Of a DNA stretch of 64,000 bases, positions 16,171 through 24,453 are shown piece by piece. This stretch comes from Nonomuraea gerenzanensis (GTDB lineage: Bacteria > Actinomycetota > Actinomycetes > Streptosporangiales > Streptosporangiaceae), in NCBI RefSeq assembly GCF_020215645.1, contig NZ_CP084058.1:8122001-8186000 (forward strand), in the 5' to 3' direction. The position numbers and the translations under genes are program-made. The notes below the pieces were generated by a model that saw nothing but the letters and a program-made list of their open reading frames with translations, was not told the origin of the DNA and made no database searches. The stretch's first letter is position 1; every line of letters starts with the position of its first letter.

Positions 16171-16241
16171 GGTGGCGTGGCCGAGAGGCGAGGCAGCGGC
16201 CTGCAAAGCCGTCCACACGGGTTCAAATCCCGTCGCCACCT
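16171..16241 (+). tRNA. tRNA-Cys (anticodon GCA)
   Basis: Acceptor GGTGGCG pairs with CGCCACC; anticodon loop CTGCAAA (GCA); T-arm CGGG/CCCG with TTCAAAT. Discriminator T as expected for cysteine; CCA not encoded. Lies 15 bases after tRNA-Gly. Confidence 0.97.
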
Positions 16242-16246
16242 CACTA

Positions 16247-16318
16247 GGACGATTAGCTCAGCGGGAGAGCGCTTCCCTGACACGGAAGAGGTCACTGGTT
16301 CAATCCCAGTATCGTCCA
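16247..16318 (+). tRNA. tRNA-Val (anticodon GAC)
   Basis: Acceptor GGACGAT pairs with ATCGTCC; anticodon stem CTTCC/GGAAG around CTGACAC (GAC); T-arm ACTGG/CCAGT with TTCAATC. CCA encoded at 16319-16321. It is a close relative of tRNA-Val(CAC) at 2765-2836. Last of the Gly-Cys-Val cluster. Confidence 0.97.
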
Positions 16319-16327
16319 CCACACTCC

Positions 16328-16355
16328 AAGGCCCTGGCTGATCAGCCGGGGCCTT
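16328..16355 (+). terminator. Long hairpin terminator of the tRNA cluster
   Basis: A 28-base near-perfect palindrome: AAGGCCC, then the fully palindromic GGCTGATCAGCC, then GGGCCTT, with only a T/G pair breaking it. It ends the tRNA transcript. Confidence 0.85.
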
Positions 16356-16635
16356 CGTGTTGCGGCGGCTGGGCTGGGCCGTCGCGTTGCGCCGCTGTGG
16401 TGGGCTCGCCGTGCTGGCCGCGGTGCTCTCGGGGTGCGCTGTGCTGCTTGCGCCAGCGGGCTGCGCTGTGCTGTGCCGCTGGCGAATCAGGCTGTGCGGT
16501 TAGCGCTGCGGTGGGCGGCTGCGATGAGCCGCTGCGATGAGCCGTGGTGCGGGTATCGGGATCGGCGCTCACCAGGTGGCCACTTCCGGGTCACCGGATG
16601 AGCGGGAGCGGGCTGTGGCGGGCAGATGACAGGGC

Positions 16636-19275
16636 GTGGCGAAGACGACCCCTACGTTGCCGGCCCCCACGGTGGCGCGGACGACGACGACGCGGACCTT
16701 CCTGCTCGCCGCCGCGGCCTGCGCACTCGGCCTGGCCACCCTGTGCGCCCTGCCGCCCGTCGGCGGGTTCCTGCTCGGCCGGGCCGTGGCGGCGGCGCTG
16801 GTGTTCCCCGGGCTCGGGCAGGGGCGGGCCGTGGGAACGGCGGTGACGCTCGTGCTGTTCTCCGTGACGCTGACCGGCGGGGCGTACCTGGCGTACAGGT
16901 GGTCCGGGTTCGGCGAGTCGCGGGTCGGGCTGCTCGTGTGCTGGGGGCTGGCCGGTGGTCCCGCCGGGGTGCTGGCGGTGCTGGTGTGGGCGCGGGGGCA
17001 CCGGCTGCCGTTCGCTCCGTACGCCGCTGACGCCGCCTCGTGGGGGATGGCGGTCGCGCTGCTGGCCGGAGGGCTGGCGATGGGCGGGACGCGGGTGCTG
17101 CCCGCTGCCGGGCGGGAGCGGAGCCGGGTGTTCCGGCCTCGGGCGTGGGTGTTGCCGTGCCTGGTGGCCGGGTGGTCGGTGGGGTGGAGTCTGTTGCTGC
17201 GGGAGCGGTTGCCGTGGCTGGGGTGGCTGCCGTTGTCGTTCGACTATTTCGAGCAGGTGGCGGTGGTGCTGGCGACGGTCTCGGCGGCGTCGCTGGAGGG
17301 GGCGCTGCGGCGGCGGTTGCCCGTGGCGGGGCGGCCCGGCAGGGCGTTCGTGCTGGCGTGGATCGCGTTGTGCGTGGCGCCCGTCGTGTACGCGGCCGTC
17401 GTGGCCATCGACCGGGGCATGCGGGAGTTTTTGCTGGCCGCGCCGCTGAGCACGGGGTGGGTGGCCGAGTACGCCACCGACGTGACGGCGGTGCTGGTGG
17501 CCGTGCCCGTGCAGACGGTTCTGCCGCCGCTGGTGCTCGCGGGGGTGGCGACCGGGGTGCAGCGGATGCTGCCCGCCGCCGAGAAGCCTCCCGGTCCCGT
17601 CGATCCGGTGCGGACCGATCGGCGGTGGGGCCTGGTGGTGGCGGGGGCGGTGGTGGCGCTGACGTACTTCTGCCTGGCCGTGACCTCGCGTTTCCCGCTG
17701 CTGACGGGACGCATGTTCGATGCGGGGACGCCTGTGACGGTGCGGGCGGTGGCGATGCTCGCCCCGCCCGATCCGGGGCTGGGCCGCGTTGTGGTGGTGT
17801 GGTCATGGGTGATCGCCGCGGTGTTCGCGGTGGTGGCGACGGTGCTCGTGTACGTCGCGGTGCGGGGGCAGCTTGTCCGAGTCTTTCCCGTTTCGTGCTA
17901 TCCGGTGCTGGTGGGGGCGCTCGCGCTGGCCGCCGCGCTGGCGTGGAACGTGGGCGGCCTGGTGGCGTTCGCGGTGGCCGGGGGGCGGCCCGCCGGGATC
18001 TCGCCGGCGGTGGAGGCGGCCGAGTTCACGGTGTTCGCGGCGCCGGTGTTCGGGGCGGTGTTGTTCATCGTGCACTCGCAGGTGGGGGTGTCGAGGTTCG
18101 CCCGGGTGGTGGAGCTGGAGGGCGGGCAGACGTGGGAGCAGCTGGCAGAGCGGTACCGGGCGTGGAAGGAGCAGGTGCGTGAGCACGTGCCGGGGAGGAG
18201 GGAGCGGGGGCTGATCGCGGCGAGGGCGGCCGGGGGTGCGCTGGTGCCCGCCGTGGTGGCCGGGGCCGTGCAGGGGTTCGCCGGGTTGCCGGACGGTGGG
18301 GGGTTCCTCGTCTTTCCCGCGCTGTCGGCCGGGGTCGCGGCGGTGGACAGCCTGACCGGGCTGGCCTATCTCGTGCTGCTGGCGGGGCTGGTCCACGTGG
18401 GGCTGGCGCGGGTCAACTTACGGGAGCGGCGGTGGTCGGTGTGGCTGACGGTGTGGGGGATGTCGGTGCTCGCCGGTGGGATCGCCGTGGCCGGCACGTC
18501 CGTGGTCACAGGCGGGATGAGCGGGACGGGCGGGCTCGGCGGTGAGGTGGGCGGGGTCGGCGTGGCTGCGGGGCTGCAGCTCGGGTTGCTGGCCGGGCCG
18601 TTCGCGGTGGCGGGGGTGGCGGTCGCGGTGCGGCGCAGGGTGCTGCTGGCGGGCGGCGTGGTGCTGGCCCTGGTGGCGGCGGCGCCGCTCGTGCTCAAGG
18701 GCGGGGAACGGGTGCCGCTCGCGGTCGGTACGGCCGTCTGGCGGGAGCGGCTGCCCGGGCTCACCCTCGACGTCTCCTACCCCCGGGTCACGGGCGCGCC
18801 GGACGCGGCCCGGGTCAACGCCGCGCTGGTGGCACCGGTGCGGGCGTACGTGGTCGAGGCGCTGCGCCGCCACCGCGGTGCCCCTGGTGCGCGGGTCGCA
18901 CTGACGGGCGGTTACGCCCTCGTCCGCAACGACGCGAACGTCATCTCCGTGCGATACGCCCTCACAGGCGAACTCGGCCGCGCCATCACCTACGACCGCC
19001 ACGCGACCAGAACCCTCACCGTCCGGGACGTCTTCGCCCCACCGGCCTTCACCCCGACGGGCCGCCGGCGCCTGGCCGACACCCTGCGCCCGCTCATCCC
19101 CGAGCACCACGACCCGAGAACCGTGAGCGTGGACAGCGACCGCCTGCTGGTCAACCTCGCCCCGGCCGCCGTCGAGCTCACCTTCGGCCGCGACTACTTC
19201 TGCGCCCCCTGCCCCCCGTTCACGGTGCGAGTACCAGAGGAACGCCTGCCCGGCCTGGTCATCCGGCGTCCTTAG
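16636..19275 (+). CDS. Large polytopic membrane protein with C-terminal RsiV/DUF3298-like domain
   Basis: 879 residues from GTG. The first about 690 residues contain many hydrophobic helices (roughly fifteen) separated by short basic loops, and one longer soluble loop near residues 490-520 (LEGGQTWEQLAERYRAWKEQ). The last about 190 residues are soluble and look like a DUF3298 or RsiV-type extracytoplasmic domain: LTLDVSYPRV, RVNAALVAPVRAYV, NVISVRYALTGELG, RTLTVRDVFAPPAF, ELTFGRDYF, with a CAPC motif near the end. In RsiV that domain binds lysozyme, but no sigma factor is next to this gene. The long protein is not a known transporter to me. The upstream 280 bp hold nothing recognisable. Confidence 0.7.
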   Translation: MAKTTPTLPAPTVARTTTTRTFLLAAAACALGLATLCALPPVGGFLLGRAVAAALVFPGLGQGRAVGTAVTLVLFSVTLTGGAYLAYRWSGFGESRVGLLVCWGLAGGPAGVLAVLVWARGHRLPFAPYAADAASWGMAVALLAGGLAMGGTRVLPAAGRERSRVFRPRAWVLPCLVAGWSVGWSLLLRERLPWLGWLPLSFDYFEQVAVVLATVSAASLEGALRRRLPVAGRPGRAFVLAWIALCVAPVVYAAVVAIDRGMREFLLAAPLSTGWVAEYATDVTAVLVAVPVQTVLPPLVLAGVATGVQRMLPAAEKPPGPVDPVRTDRRWGLVVAGAVVALTYFCLAVTSRFPLLTGRMFDAGTPVTVRAVAMLAPPDPGLGRVVVVWSWVIAAVFAVVATVLVYVAVRGQLVRVFPVSCYPVLVGALALAAALAWNVGGLVAFAVAGGRPAGISPAVEAAEFTVFAAPVFGAVLFIVHSQVGVSRFARVVELEGGQTWEQLAERYRAWKEQVREHVPGRRERGLIAARAAGGALVPAVVAGAVQGFAGLPDGGGFLVFPALSAGVAAVDSLTGLAYLVLLAGLVHVGLARVNLRERRWSVWLTVWGMSVLAGGIAVAGTSVVTGGMSGTGGLGGEVGGVGVAAGLQLGLLAGPFAVAGVAVAVRRRVLLAGGVVLALVAAAPLVLKGGERVPLAVGTAVWRERLPGLTLDVSYPRVTGAPDAARVNAALVAPVRAYVVEALRRHRGAPGARVALTGGYALVRNDANVISVRYALTGELGRAITYDRHATRTLTVRDVFAPPAFTPTGRRRLADTLRPLIPEHHDPRTVSVDSDRLLVNLAPAAVELTFGRDYFCAPCPPFTVRVPEERLPGLVIRRP

Positions 19276-19290
19276 CGCGACGATCAGCAC

Positions 19291-19725
19291 ATGGACCATC
19301 AGGAGATCGCCGACCGATTAGAGATCACCGGCCTGCTGGCACGGTACACCTACGCCATCGACTCGGGTCAGTGGGACCTGCTCGACGAGGTGTTCTGCCA
19401 CGACGCGGTGATCGACTACAGCTCCTCAGGCGGCATCAGAGGCACCCGGGACGAGGTCAAGGCGTGGCTGGCCGAGGTGCTGGTGCACTGGCCGGCCCGG
19501 CTGCACCTGATCGGGGCCGCCCGCGTCGACTTCGACGCCGACGGCGCGGCCCGGGTGAGCGCGCCCTTCACCGACACCCTGGCCCCGACGCGGGAGATGA
19601 CGGCCGCCGGGAGCGAGGGTTTCCTGCACGGCGGCGGTTACTACCACCACCGCCTGCGCCGCACCCCCGACGGCTGGCGCAGCACCGAGCTGGTGGAGGA
19701 GCAGAGCTGGCGCACTGTGTGCTGA
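19291..19725 (+). CDS. SnoaL-like (NTF2 superfamily) protein
   Basis: 144 residues with the alpha+beta barrel layout of the SnoaL/NTF2 superfamily: an N-terminal helix pair (ITGLLARYTYAIDSGQWDLLDEVF), a cone-shaped sheet and a C-terminal strand with GYYHHRLRRTPDGWRSTEL. The tyrosine, aspartate and histidine positions (Tyr20, Asp24, His-Asp in CHDAVIDY) are like those of ring-hydroxylating dioxygenase small subunit or scytalone dehydratase-type members. Function may be a dehydratase, isomerase or binding protein. It begins 15 bp after the membrane protein gene and may be co-transcribed. Confidence 0.85.
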   Translation: MDHQEIADRLEITGLLARYTYAIDSGQWDLLDEVFCHDAVIDYSSSGGIRGTRDEVKAWLAEVLVHWPARLHLIGAARVDFDADGAARVSAPFTDTLAPTREMTAAGSEGFLHGGGYYHHRLRRTPDGWRSTELVEEQSWRTVC

Positions 19726-19933
19726 AGACTGTGTGCCGAAGTACGAACATCTCCATGCCGTAATTCGATTCCGAAACTTTCCGCTTTGAGGTGGAATTGA
19801 ACCGGACGACGGTCGGGAGCCGTCTCCATGGTTGTTCACCCGAAGTTCATCGGCCGGGGAAGCGGAGCGGTGGGAGGCCCGCCACCCCATGGGTGTGCCA
19901 GGTGATTCCGGCTTGCCACGGGGGTGATGGCCT

Positions 19934-21805
19934 GTGATCGAGACACTGGAGTGGACTCTCCTCGACGGAGAGCACGCGCTGCTCGTCAAGGGGGACATGC
20001 GGCGGGCGCGCGAGCGGTTCGACTACGCCTACGCGGAAGCGGCCCAGCGCGGCGAGGCCGCCGCGCTGGCGCGGGCGGCGCTCGGCCTGGGCGGGATGTG
20101 GGTGCACGAGCACCGCACGGCCGCCGCCGCGGCGACGGTGCGGGTGCGCCAGCGGCAGGCGCTGTCGCAGCTCGACCCGGACTCGCCGCTGGCCCTGCGG
20201 TTACGCATCAGGGTGGCGGCCGAGGACGACTACCGCACCGGCCGCCAGGACGCGATCATGGCGCTGGTGTCGGAGGCGAGGGCGGCCGACGACCCGGTGG
20301 CGCTGGCCGAGGCGCTGAGCCTGGCGCACCACTGCATGCTCGGCCCCGGTGACGGGGCGCGGCGGATGGAGCTGGCCAGGGAGCTGATCGGGGTGGCCTC
20401 CCGTACGGGCCGCCGCTCCGACCTGCTCATCGGCCTGCTGTGGCGCACCGTGGACCTGCTCCTGGAGGCCGACCCGCACGCGGAGCGGGCGCTGGGCGAG
20501 CTGCGCATCGCGCTGGAGGGCGAGGGGCAGCAGGCCATCGAGTTCGTGGTGGGCGCGATCGAGGTGATGCTGAGTACCAGGGGCGGCCGGTTCGAGCACG
20601 CCGAGGAGCTCGCCGCCGCCTGCTACGAGCGCGGCAGGGCGGCCGGCGATCACGACGCGCCCGGTTGGTACGTCCGCCAGCTCGCCGCCGTCCGCTGGTA
20701 CCAGGGCCGGATCGGCGAGCTGGTCCCCCTGCTGAGCGGCCTGCTGAACTCGCCCATGCTGCCCGCGGTGGACGACTCGCCGTACGCGGGCCTGGCGGTG
20801 GCCGCCGCGGCGGCAGGGGACCGGCGGCTGGCCGAGAGCATGCTGGCCAGGCTGCGCCGCAGCGTCCTGGCCGACCGGCCGCCGCGCACGAGCACCTGGC
20901 TGATGTCGATGTACGCGATCGTCGAGGCGGCCGACCTGCTGGGCGACGCCGACCTGGCGGCCAGGGCGGCGGCGATGCTGGCCCCGTACGCGGGCCTGCC
21001 CGTCATGACCAGCCCCGGCATCGCCTGCTTCGGCTCCTCCCGGCACAGCCTGGGCGTGGCCGCGATCACCACCGGCGACCTCGACCTGGCGATCACGCAC
21101 CTGCGCAGGGCCGTGCACGAGAACCTGGCGCTGGGCCACTGGCCGGCGGTGGCGCTGTCGCGCTCGCGGCTCGGCCAGGCGCTGGCGATGCGCGACGGGC
21201 CCAGGGACGAGGGGGCGCGCAGGCAGCTCGCGCTGGCCGCCCAGGAAGCCGAGGTGCTCGGCATGCACGTGCCCCGGTACGTGGCCGAGCGCGTGACCTG
21301 CCGGCCCGTGGGCGGGCAGTGGCGGGTGGAGCTGGGCGCGCGCACCGCGCTGGTGGAGCACTGCGTGGGCATGCTGCACCTGGAGACGCTGCTGGCCAAC
21401 CCGGGCAGGGAGATCCCTGCCGCGGACCTGGCCGCGGGGTCGCCCGACGCCGTACCGGCGCAGGTGTCGGCGCAGCGCATGCTGGACGGGCCCGCCGGCC
21501 GGGCGTACCGGAACAGGCTGGCGCAGCTCGACGCCGAGATCGCGGAGCTGGAGGCCGGCCACCGGCGCGAGCAGGCGCAGAAGCTGCGGGCCGAGCGTGA
21601 CTGGCTGCTGGCGGAGCTGGCCTCGGCGACCGGGCTCGGCGGGCGGCCGCGCGCGTTCGCCGGCAGCGAGGAGCGGGCCCGCACGGCGGTGGGCAAGGCC
21701 ATCCGGCGCGCCGTGGATCGCGTCGCGATAGCCGATCCCGTCATCGGCGCGGAGCTGCGGGCGACCGTACGGACGGGGCTGCGCTGCGCCTACGACCCCG
21801 GCTGA
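19934..21805 (+). CDS. TPR-rich MalT-like regulator core without DNA-binding domain
   Basis: 623 residues from GTG. The body is made of helical pairs with TPR character (ALARAALGLGGMWVHEH, AELAAACYERGRAAG, LAITHLRRAVHENLALG), like the signalling arm of MalT or LuxR-type ATP-dependent regulators, yet there is no P-loop and no helix-turn-helix. The C-terminal about 110 residues match a recurrent actinobacterial module: YRNRLAQLDAEIAELEAG, RDWLLAELASATGLGGRPR, RARTAVGKAIRRAVDRVA and a closing RTGLRCAYDP. I have seen that module at the end of large AAA/TPR regulators. Here only the protein-protein part is present, so it may be a sensor or scaffold. It immediately precedes the mre cluster, which may be chance. 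Confidence 0.72.
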   Translation: MIETLEWTLLDGEHALLVKGDMRRARERFDYAYAEAAQRGEAAALARAALGLGGMWVHEHRTAAAAATVRVRQRQALSQLDPDSPLALRLRIRVAAEDDYRTGRQDAIMALVSEARAADDPVALAEALSLAHHCMLGPGDGARRMELARELIGVASRTGRRSDLLIGLLWRTVDLLLEADPHAERALGELRIALEGEGQQAIEFVVGAIEVMLSTRGGRFEHAEELAAACYERGRAAGDHDAPGWYVRQLAAVRWYQGRIGELVPLLSGLLNSPMLPAVDDSPYAGLAVAAAAAGDRRLAESMLARLRRSVLADRPPRTSTWLMSMYAIVEAADLLGDADLAARAAAMLAPYAGLPVMTSPGIACFGSSRHSLGVAAITTGDLDLAITHLRRAVHENLALGHWPAVALSRSRLGQALAMRDGPRDEGARRQLALAAQEAEVLGMHVPRYVAERVTCRPVGGQWRVELGARTALVEHCVGMLHLETLLANPGREIPAADLAAGSPDAVPAQVSAQRMLDGPAGRAYRNRLAQLDAEIAELEAGHRREQAQKLRAERDWLLAELASATGLGGRPRAFAGSEERARTAVGKAIRRAVDRVAIADPVIGAELRATVRTGLRCAYDPG

Positions 21806-21920
21806 CCTGCCCGGACGCTCACGCTACAGACATATCGCGTTTGTGGCCAGCCGCCTTCAGGGCAGCGCCACTGGGGGCAGTGTCCCCCTGCCCATCCCGG
21901 TCGGAAAGGCTGTGCGGCAC

Positions 21921-23141
21921 ATGGCATTCGCATGGGCTCTTCTCGGTCACGACATAGCTGTCGATCTCGGTACGGCCAACACCCTCGTCTACGTCCGCAG
22001 GAAGGGCATCGTGCTGAACGAGCCCTCCGTCATCGCGATCAACCTGCACAAGAACACCGTCGTCGCCGTCGGCAAGGCGGCCAAGCGGATGGTCGGCCGC
22101 ACTCCCCCGCACATCGCCACCATCCGGCCGCTCAAGGACGGCGTGATCGCGGACCTGGACGCGGCGGAGCGCATGCTGCGGCTGTTCATCCAGAAGGCGC
22201 ACCCGAGCAGGTTCCTGGCCAAGCCGCGCATCGTGGTGGCCGTGCCCAGCGGCACCACCTCGATCGAGCAGCGGGCGGTCAAGGAGGCCGCGTACGAGGC
22301 GGGTGCGCGGCGGGTGCACATCATCGAGGAGCCCATGGCCGCCGCGATCGGCGCGGGGCTGAAGGTCGGCGAGGCCACCGGCAACATGGTGGTCGACATC
22401 GGCGGCGGCACCACGGAGGTGGCCATCGTCTCGATGAGCGGCGTCGTGGTGGCCAAGTCCGTCCGGGTCGGCGGCGACGAGCTGGACGAGGCCATCGTCA
22501 CCCACATCAAGAAGGAGCACGCGCTGCTGCTCGGCGAGCGCACCGCCGAACGGCTGAAGATCGACCTCGGCATGGTGCGGGCCGCTCCCCCGCTCGGCGC
22601 CGACCCCGTGGGCCGGCACCGCGCCGGCCTGGTCGTGCCCGCCGAGGACGGGACGCCCGGCCCGGCCGACGACGAGCCCGGCGAGCCGCCGCCCGCGCCG
22701 CGCGGCTGGAACCCGTTCCGGTCCAGGCAGAAGCCGGAGAGCGCGGCGCCCGCCGCCGCGCCGCTCACGCTGGATCCGAAGACCTCCGCCCCGGTACGCG
22801 GGCGCGACCTCGTCAGCGGCCTGCCCAAGACCGCCACCATCACCGCCGAGCAGATCAGCGAGGCCATCGAGGACCAGGTGCAGGCCATCGTCGACGCGGT
22901 GCAGACGACGCTCGACCAGTGCCCCGCCGAGCTGGCGGGCGACCTGCTCGACAACGGCATCGTGCTGACCGGCGGCGGCGCCCTGTTACGGGGCCTGCCC
23001 GAGCGGATGGGCGAGGCCACCGGCATGCCCATCCGGCTGGTGGACAAGCCGCTGTACTCGGTGGCGCTGGGCGCGGGCCGCTGCGTGGAGCGCTTCCAGG
23101 CCATGCGCGACGTGCTGCTGCCCGATTGGTCGCGCCGGTGA
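21921..23141 (+). CDS. mreB: Rod-shape actin homologue MreB with Pro-rich insertion
   Basis: 406 residues from ATG 21921, preceded by GGAAAGG; the open frame reaches 21843 but the extra residues are not MreB-like. MreB forms membrane filaments that guide cell-wall or spore-wall synthesis. Phosphate and adenosine motifs are present: DIAVDLGTANTLVYVR, EEPMAAAIGAGL, VVDIGGGTTEVAIVS, GIVLTGGGALLRGL. The membrane-binding N-terminal helix may be MAFAWALLG. Between ERLKIDLGMV and APVRGRDLVSGLPKT is an insert of about 65 residues (roughly 222-290), Pro/Ala/Glu-rich with a basic WNPFRSRQK patch; standard MreB has about a dozen residues there. First gene of mreB-mreC-mreD-mrdA-rodA. Confidence 0.95.
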   Translation: MAFAWALLGHDIAVDLGTANTLVYVRRKGIVLNEPSVIAINLHKNTVVAVGKAAKRMVGRTPPHIATIRPLKDGVIADLDAAERMLRLFIQKAHPSRFLAKPRIVVAVPSGTTSIEQRAVKEAAYEAGARRVHIIEEPMAAAIGAGLKVGEATGNMVVDIGGGTTEVAIVSMSGVVVAKSVRVGGDELDEAIVTHIKKEHALLLGERTAERLKIDLGMVRAAPPLGADPVGRHRAGLVVPAEDGTPGPADDEPGEPPPAPRGWNPFRSRQKPESAAPAAAPLTLDPKTSAPVRGRDLVSGLPKTATITAEQISEAIEDQVQAIVDAVQTTLDQCPAELAGDLLDNGIVLTGGGALLRGLPERMGEATGMPIRLVDKPLYSVALGAGRCVERFQAMRDVLLPDWSRR

Positions 23142-23875
23142 GGCGGGCGCTCGTCCTGCTCGTCCTGGTGGCCGCCGTCCTGCTCGTCGCGATCGACCGT
23201 ACGCTGGCGCCGCTGACCCCCGTACGGGCGGCGGGCGCGAGCGTGTACGGCGCGGTCGAGAGCGCGCTCGGCACGGCGGCCAGGGCGTTCGGCGGCCAGG
23301 ACCGGCTGGTGGAGCTGGAGCGGGAGAACGCCGCGCTGCGGGCCAGGCTGCTGTCGTCCGGCACCCGGTCCGTGGAGCGGCTCGACGTGCCGGACGGGCG
23401 GCGGGGCGTGGCGGCGCACGTGGTCGGGTTCGGCCGGGGACAGAGCGTCACGATCGACGCCGGGGCCTCGTCGGGCGTCGAGCGCGACGTGACCGTGCTG
23501 AACGCCGACGGCCTGGTCGGCAAGGTCACCTGGGCGGGGCCCGCCACGGCGTCGGTGTCGCTGATCACCGACGCGGGCTCCTCCCTCGGGGCACGCGTGG
23601 CGGGCTCCGGTGAGCTGGGCGTGGTGACGGGGGTGCCCGGTCAGGGGCTGCGGCTGAGCCTGTTCGACCCGCACGCGCCGCTGGAGGTGGGTGACGAGGT
23701 GGTGACGCTGGGCTCGGCGGGCGGGCGGCCGTACGTGGCCGGGGTGCCCATCGGGACGGTCGCCGCGCTGGAGAGCGCGCCGGGGGCGGCCATCCGGACG
23801 GCGCTGGTGCGGCCCGCCGCGCGGCTGTCGGCGCTGGGGCTGGTGGCGGTGATCGTGCCGCGGCCGGAGAGGTGA
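23138..23875 (+). CDS. mreC: Rod shape-determining protein MreC
   Basis: 245 residues from GTG overlapping the mreB stop by four bases. One N-terminal membrane helix (ALVLLVLVAAVLLVAI), then a coiled coil (RLVELERENAALRARL) and the double beta-barrel domain seen in FGRGQSVTIDAGASSGVERD, VLNADGLVGKVTWAG, VSLITDAGSSLGARV, GDEVVTLGSAGGRPYVAGVPIGTV. MreC bridges MreB with penicillin-binding protein 2 and RodA outside the membrane. Slightly shorter than in rods but complete. Confidence 0.94.
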   Translation: MRRALVLLVLVAAVLLVAIDRTLAPLTPVRAAGASVYGAVESALGTAARAFGGQDRLVELERENAALRARLLSSGTRSVERLDVPDGRRGVAAHVVGFGRGQSVTIDAGASSGVERDVTVLNADGLVGKVTWAGPATASVSLITDAGSSLGARVAGSGELGVVTGVPGQGLRLSLFDPHAPLEVGDEVVTLGSAGGRPYVAGVPIGTVAALESAPGAAIRTALVRPAARLSALGLVAVIVPRPER

Positions 23876-24453
23876 GGGCGTTGGCGCTGGTGCTGCTGGC
23901 GCTCATCGCGCCGCTGGTGCAGGTGGTGCTGGTCAACCGGTCGCCGTGGGGCGGACCCGACCTGGTGACGCTGGCCGTGGTGTGGCTCGCGCTGGCCAGG
24001 GGGCCGGTCTGGGGGTGCGTGGCGGGGCTGGCCGCGGGGCTGGCCGCCGACGTGACGCCGCCCGCCGACGGGACCGTGGGGCGCACGGCGCTGGTGCTGT
24101 CGGTGACGGGGCTGCTGGCCGGGCGGCTGCGGGAGAGCGGGAGATCGTACGAGGGCTCCTTCGTGGCCAGGCCGCTGCTGGCCGGTGGGCTCGGGGCGGT
24201 GCTGGGCACGGTGTTACAGGTGGTGGCGGCGGTCGGGCTCGGGGACGAGCCGTGGCGCTCGGCGCTGGCGGGGCCGCCGGGGGCGCCGGCGTCGTGGGCG
24301 GCGCTCACGCTGCTCTGGACGGTGGCGCTCGGGGCCGCCGGAGGAGCCGTGGCGGCCCGGCGGCGCTCCTCCGAGGGGCGGCGGGGCTCCTCCGAGGGGC
24401 GGCGGGGCTCCTCCGGGAGCACGCCTTCGCACGTGGTGCCGCGCCGTGTCTAG
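23872..24453 (+). CDS. mreD: Rod shape-determining protein MreD
   Basis: 193 residues from GTG overlapping mreC by four bases. Five or six membrane helices, starting LALVLLALIAPLVQVVLVN, with a conserved DLVTLAVVWLALARGPVWGCVAGLAAGL core. It is the small integral membrane partner of MreC. The C-terminus carries an in-frame 21-bp repeat giving SSEGRRG twice plus a partial third copy, a basic low-complexity tail not normally seen in MreD; the repeat spans roughly 24365-24418. Gene order supports the call more than sequence alone. Confidence 0.88.
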   Translation: MRALALVLLALIAPLVQVVLVNRSPWGGPDLVTLAVVWLALARGPVWGCVAGLAAGLAADVTPPADGTVGRTALVLSVTGLLAGRLRESGRSYEGSFVARPLLAGGLGAVLGTVLQVVAAVGLGDEPWRSALAGPPGAPASWAALTLLWTVALGAAGGAVAARRRSSEGRRGSSEGRRGSSGSTPSHVVPRRV

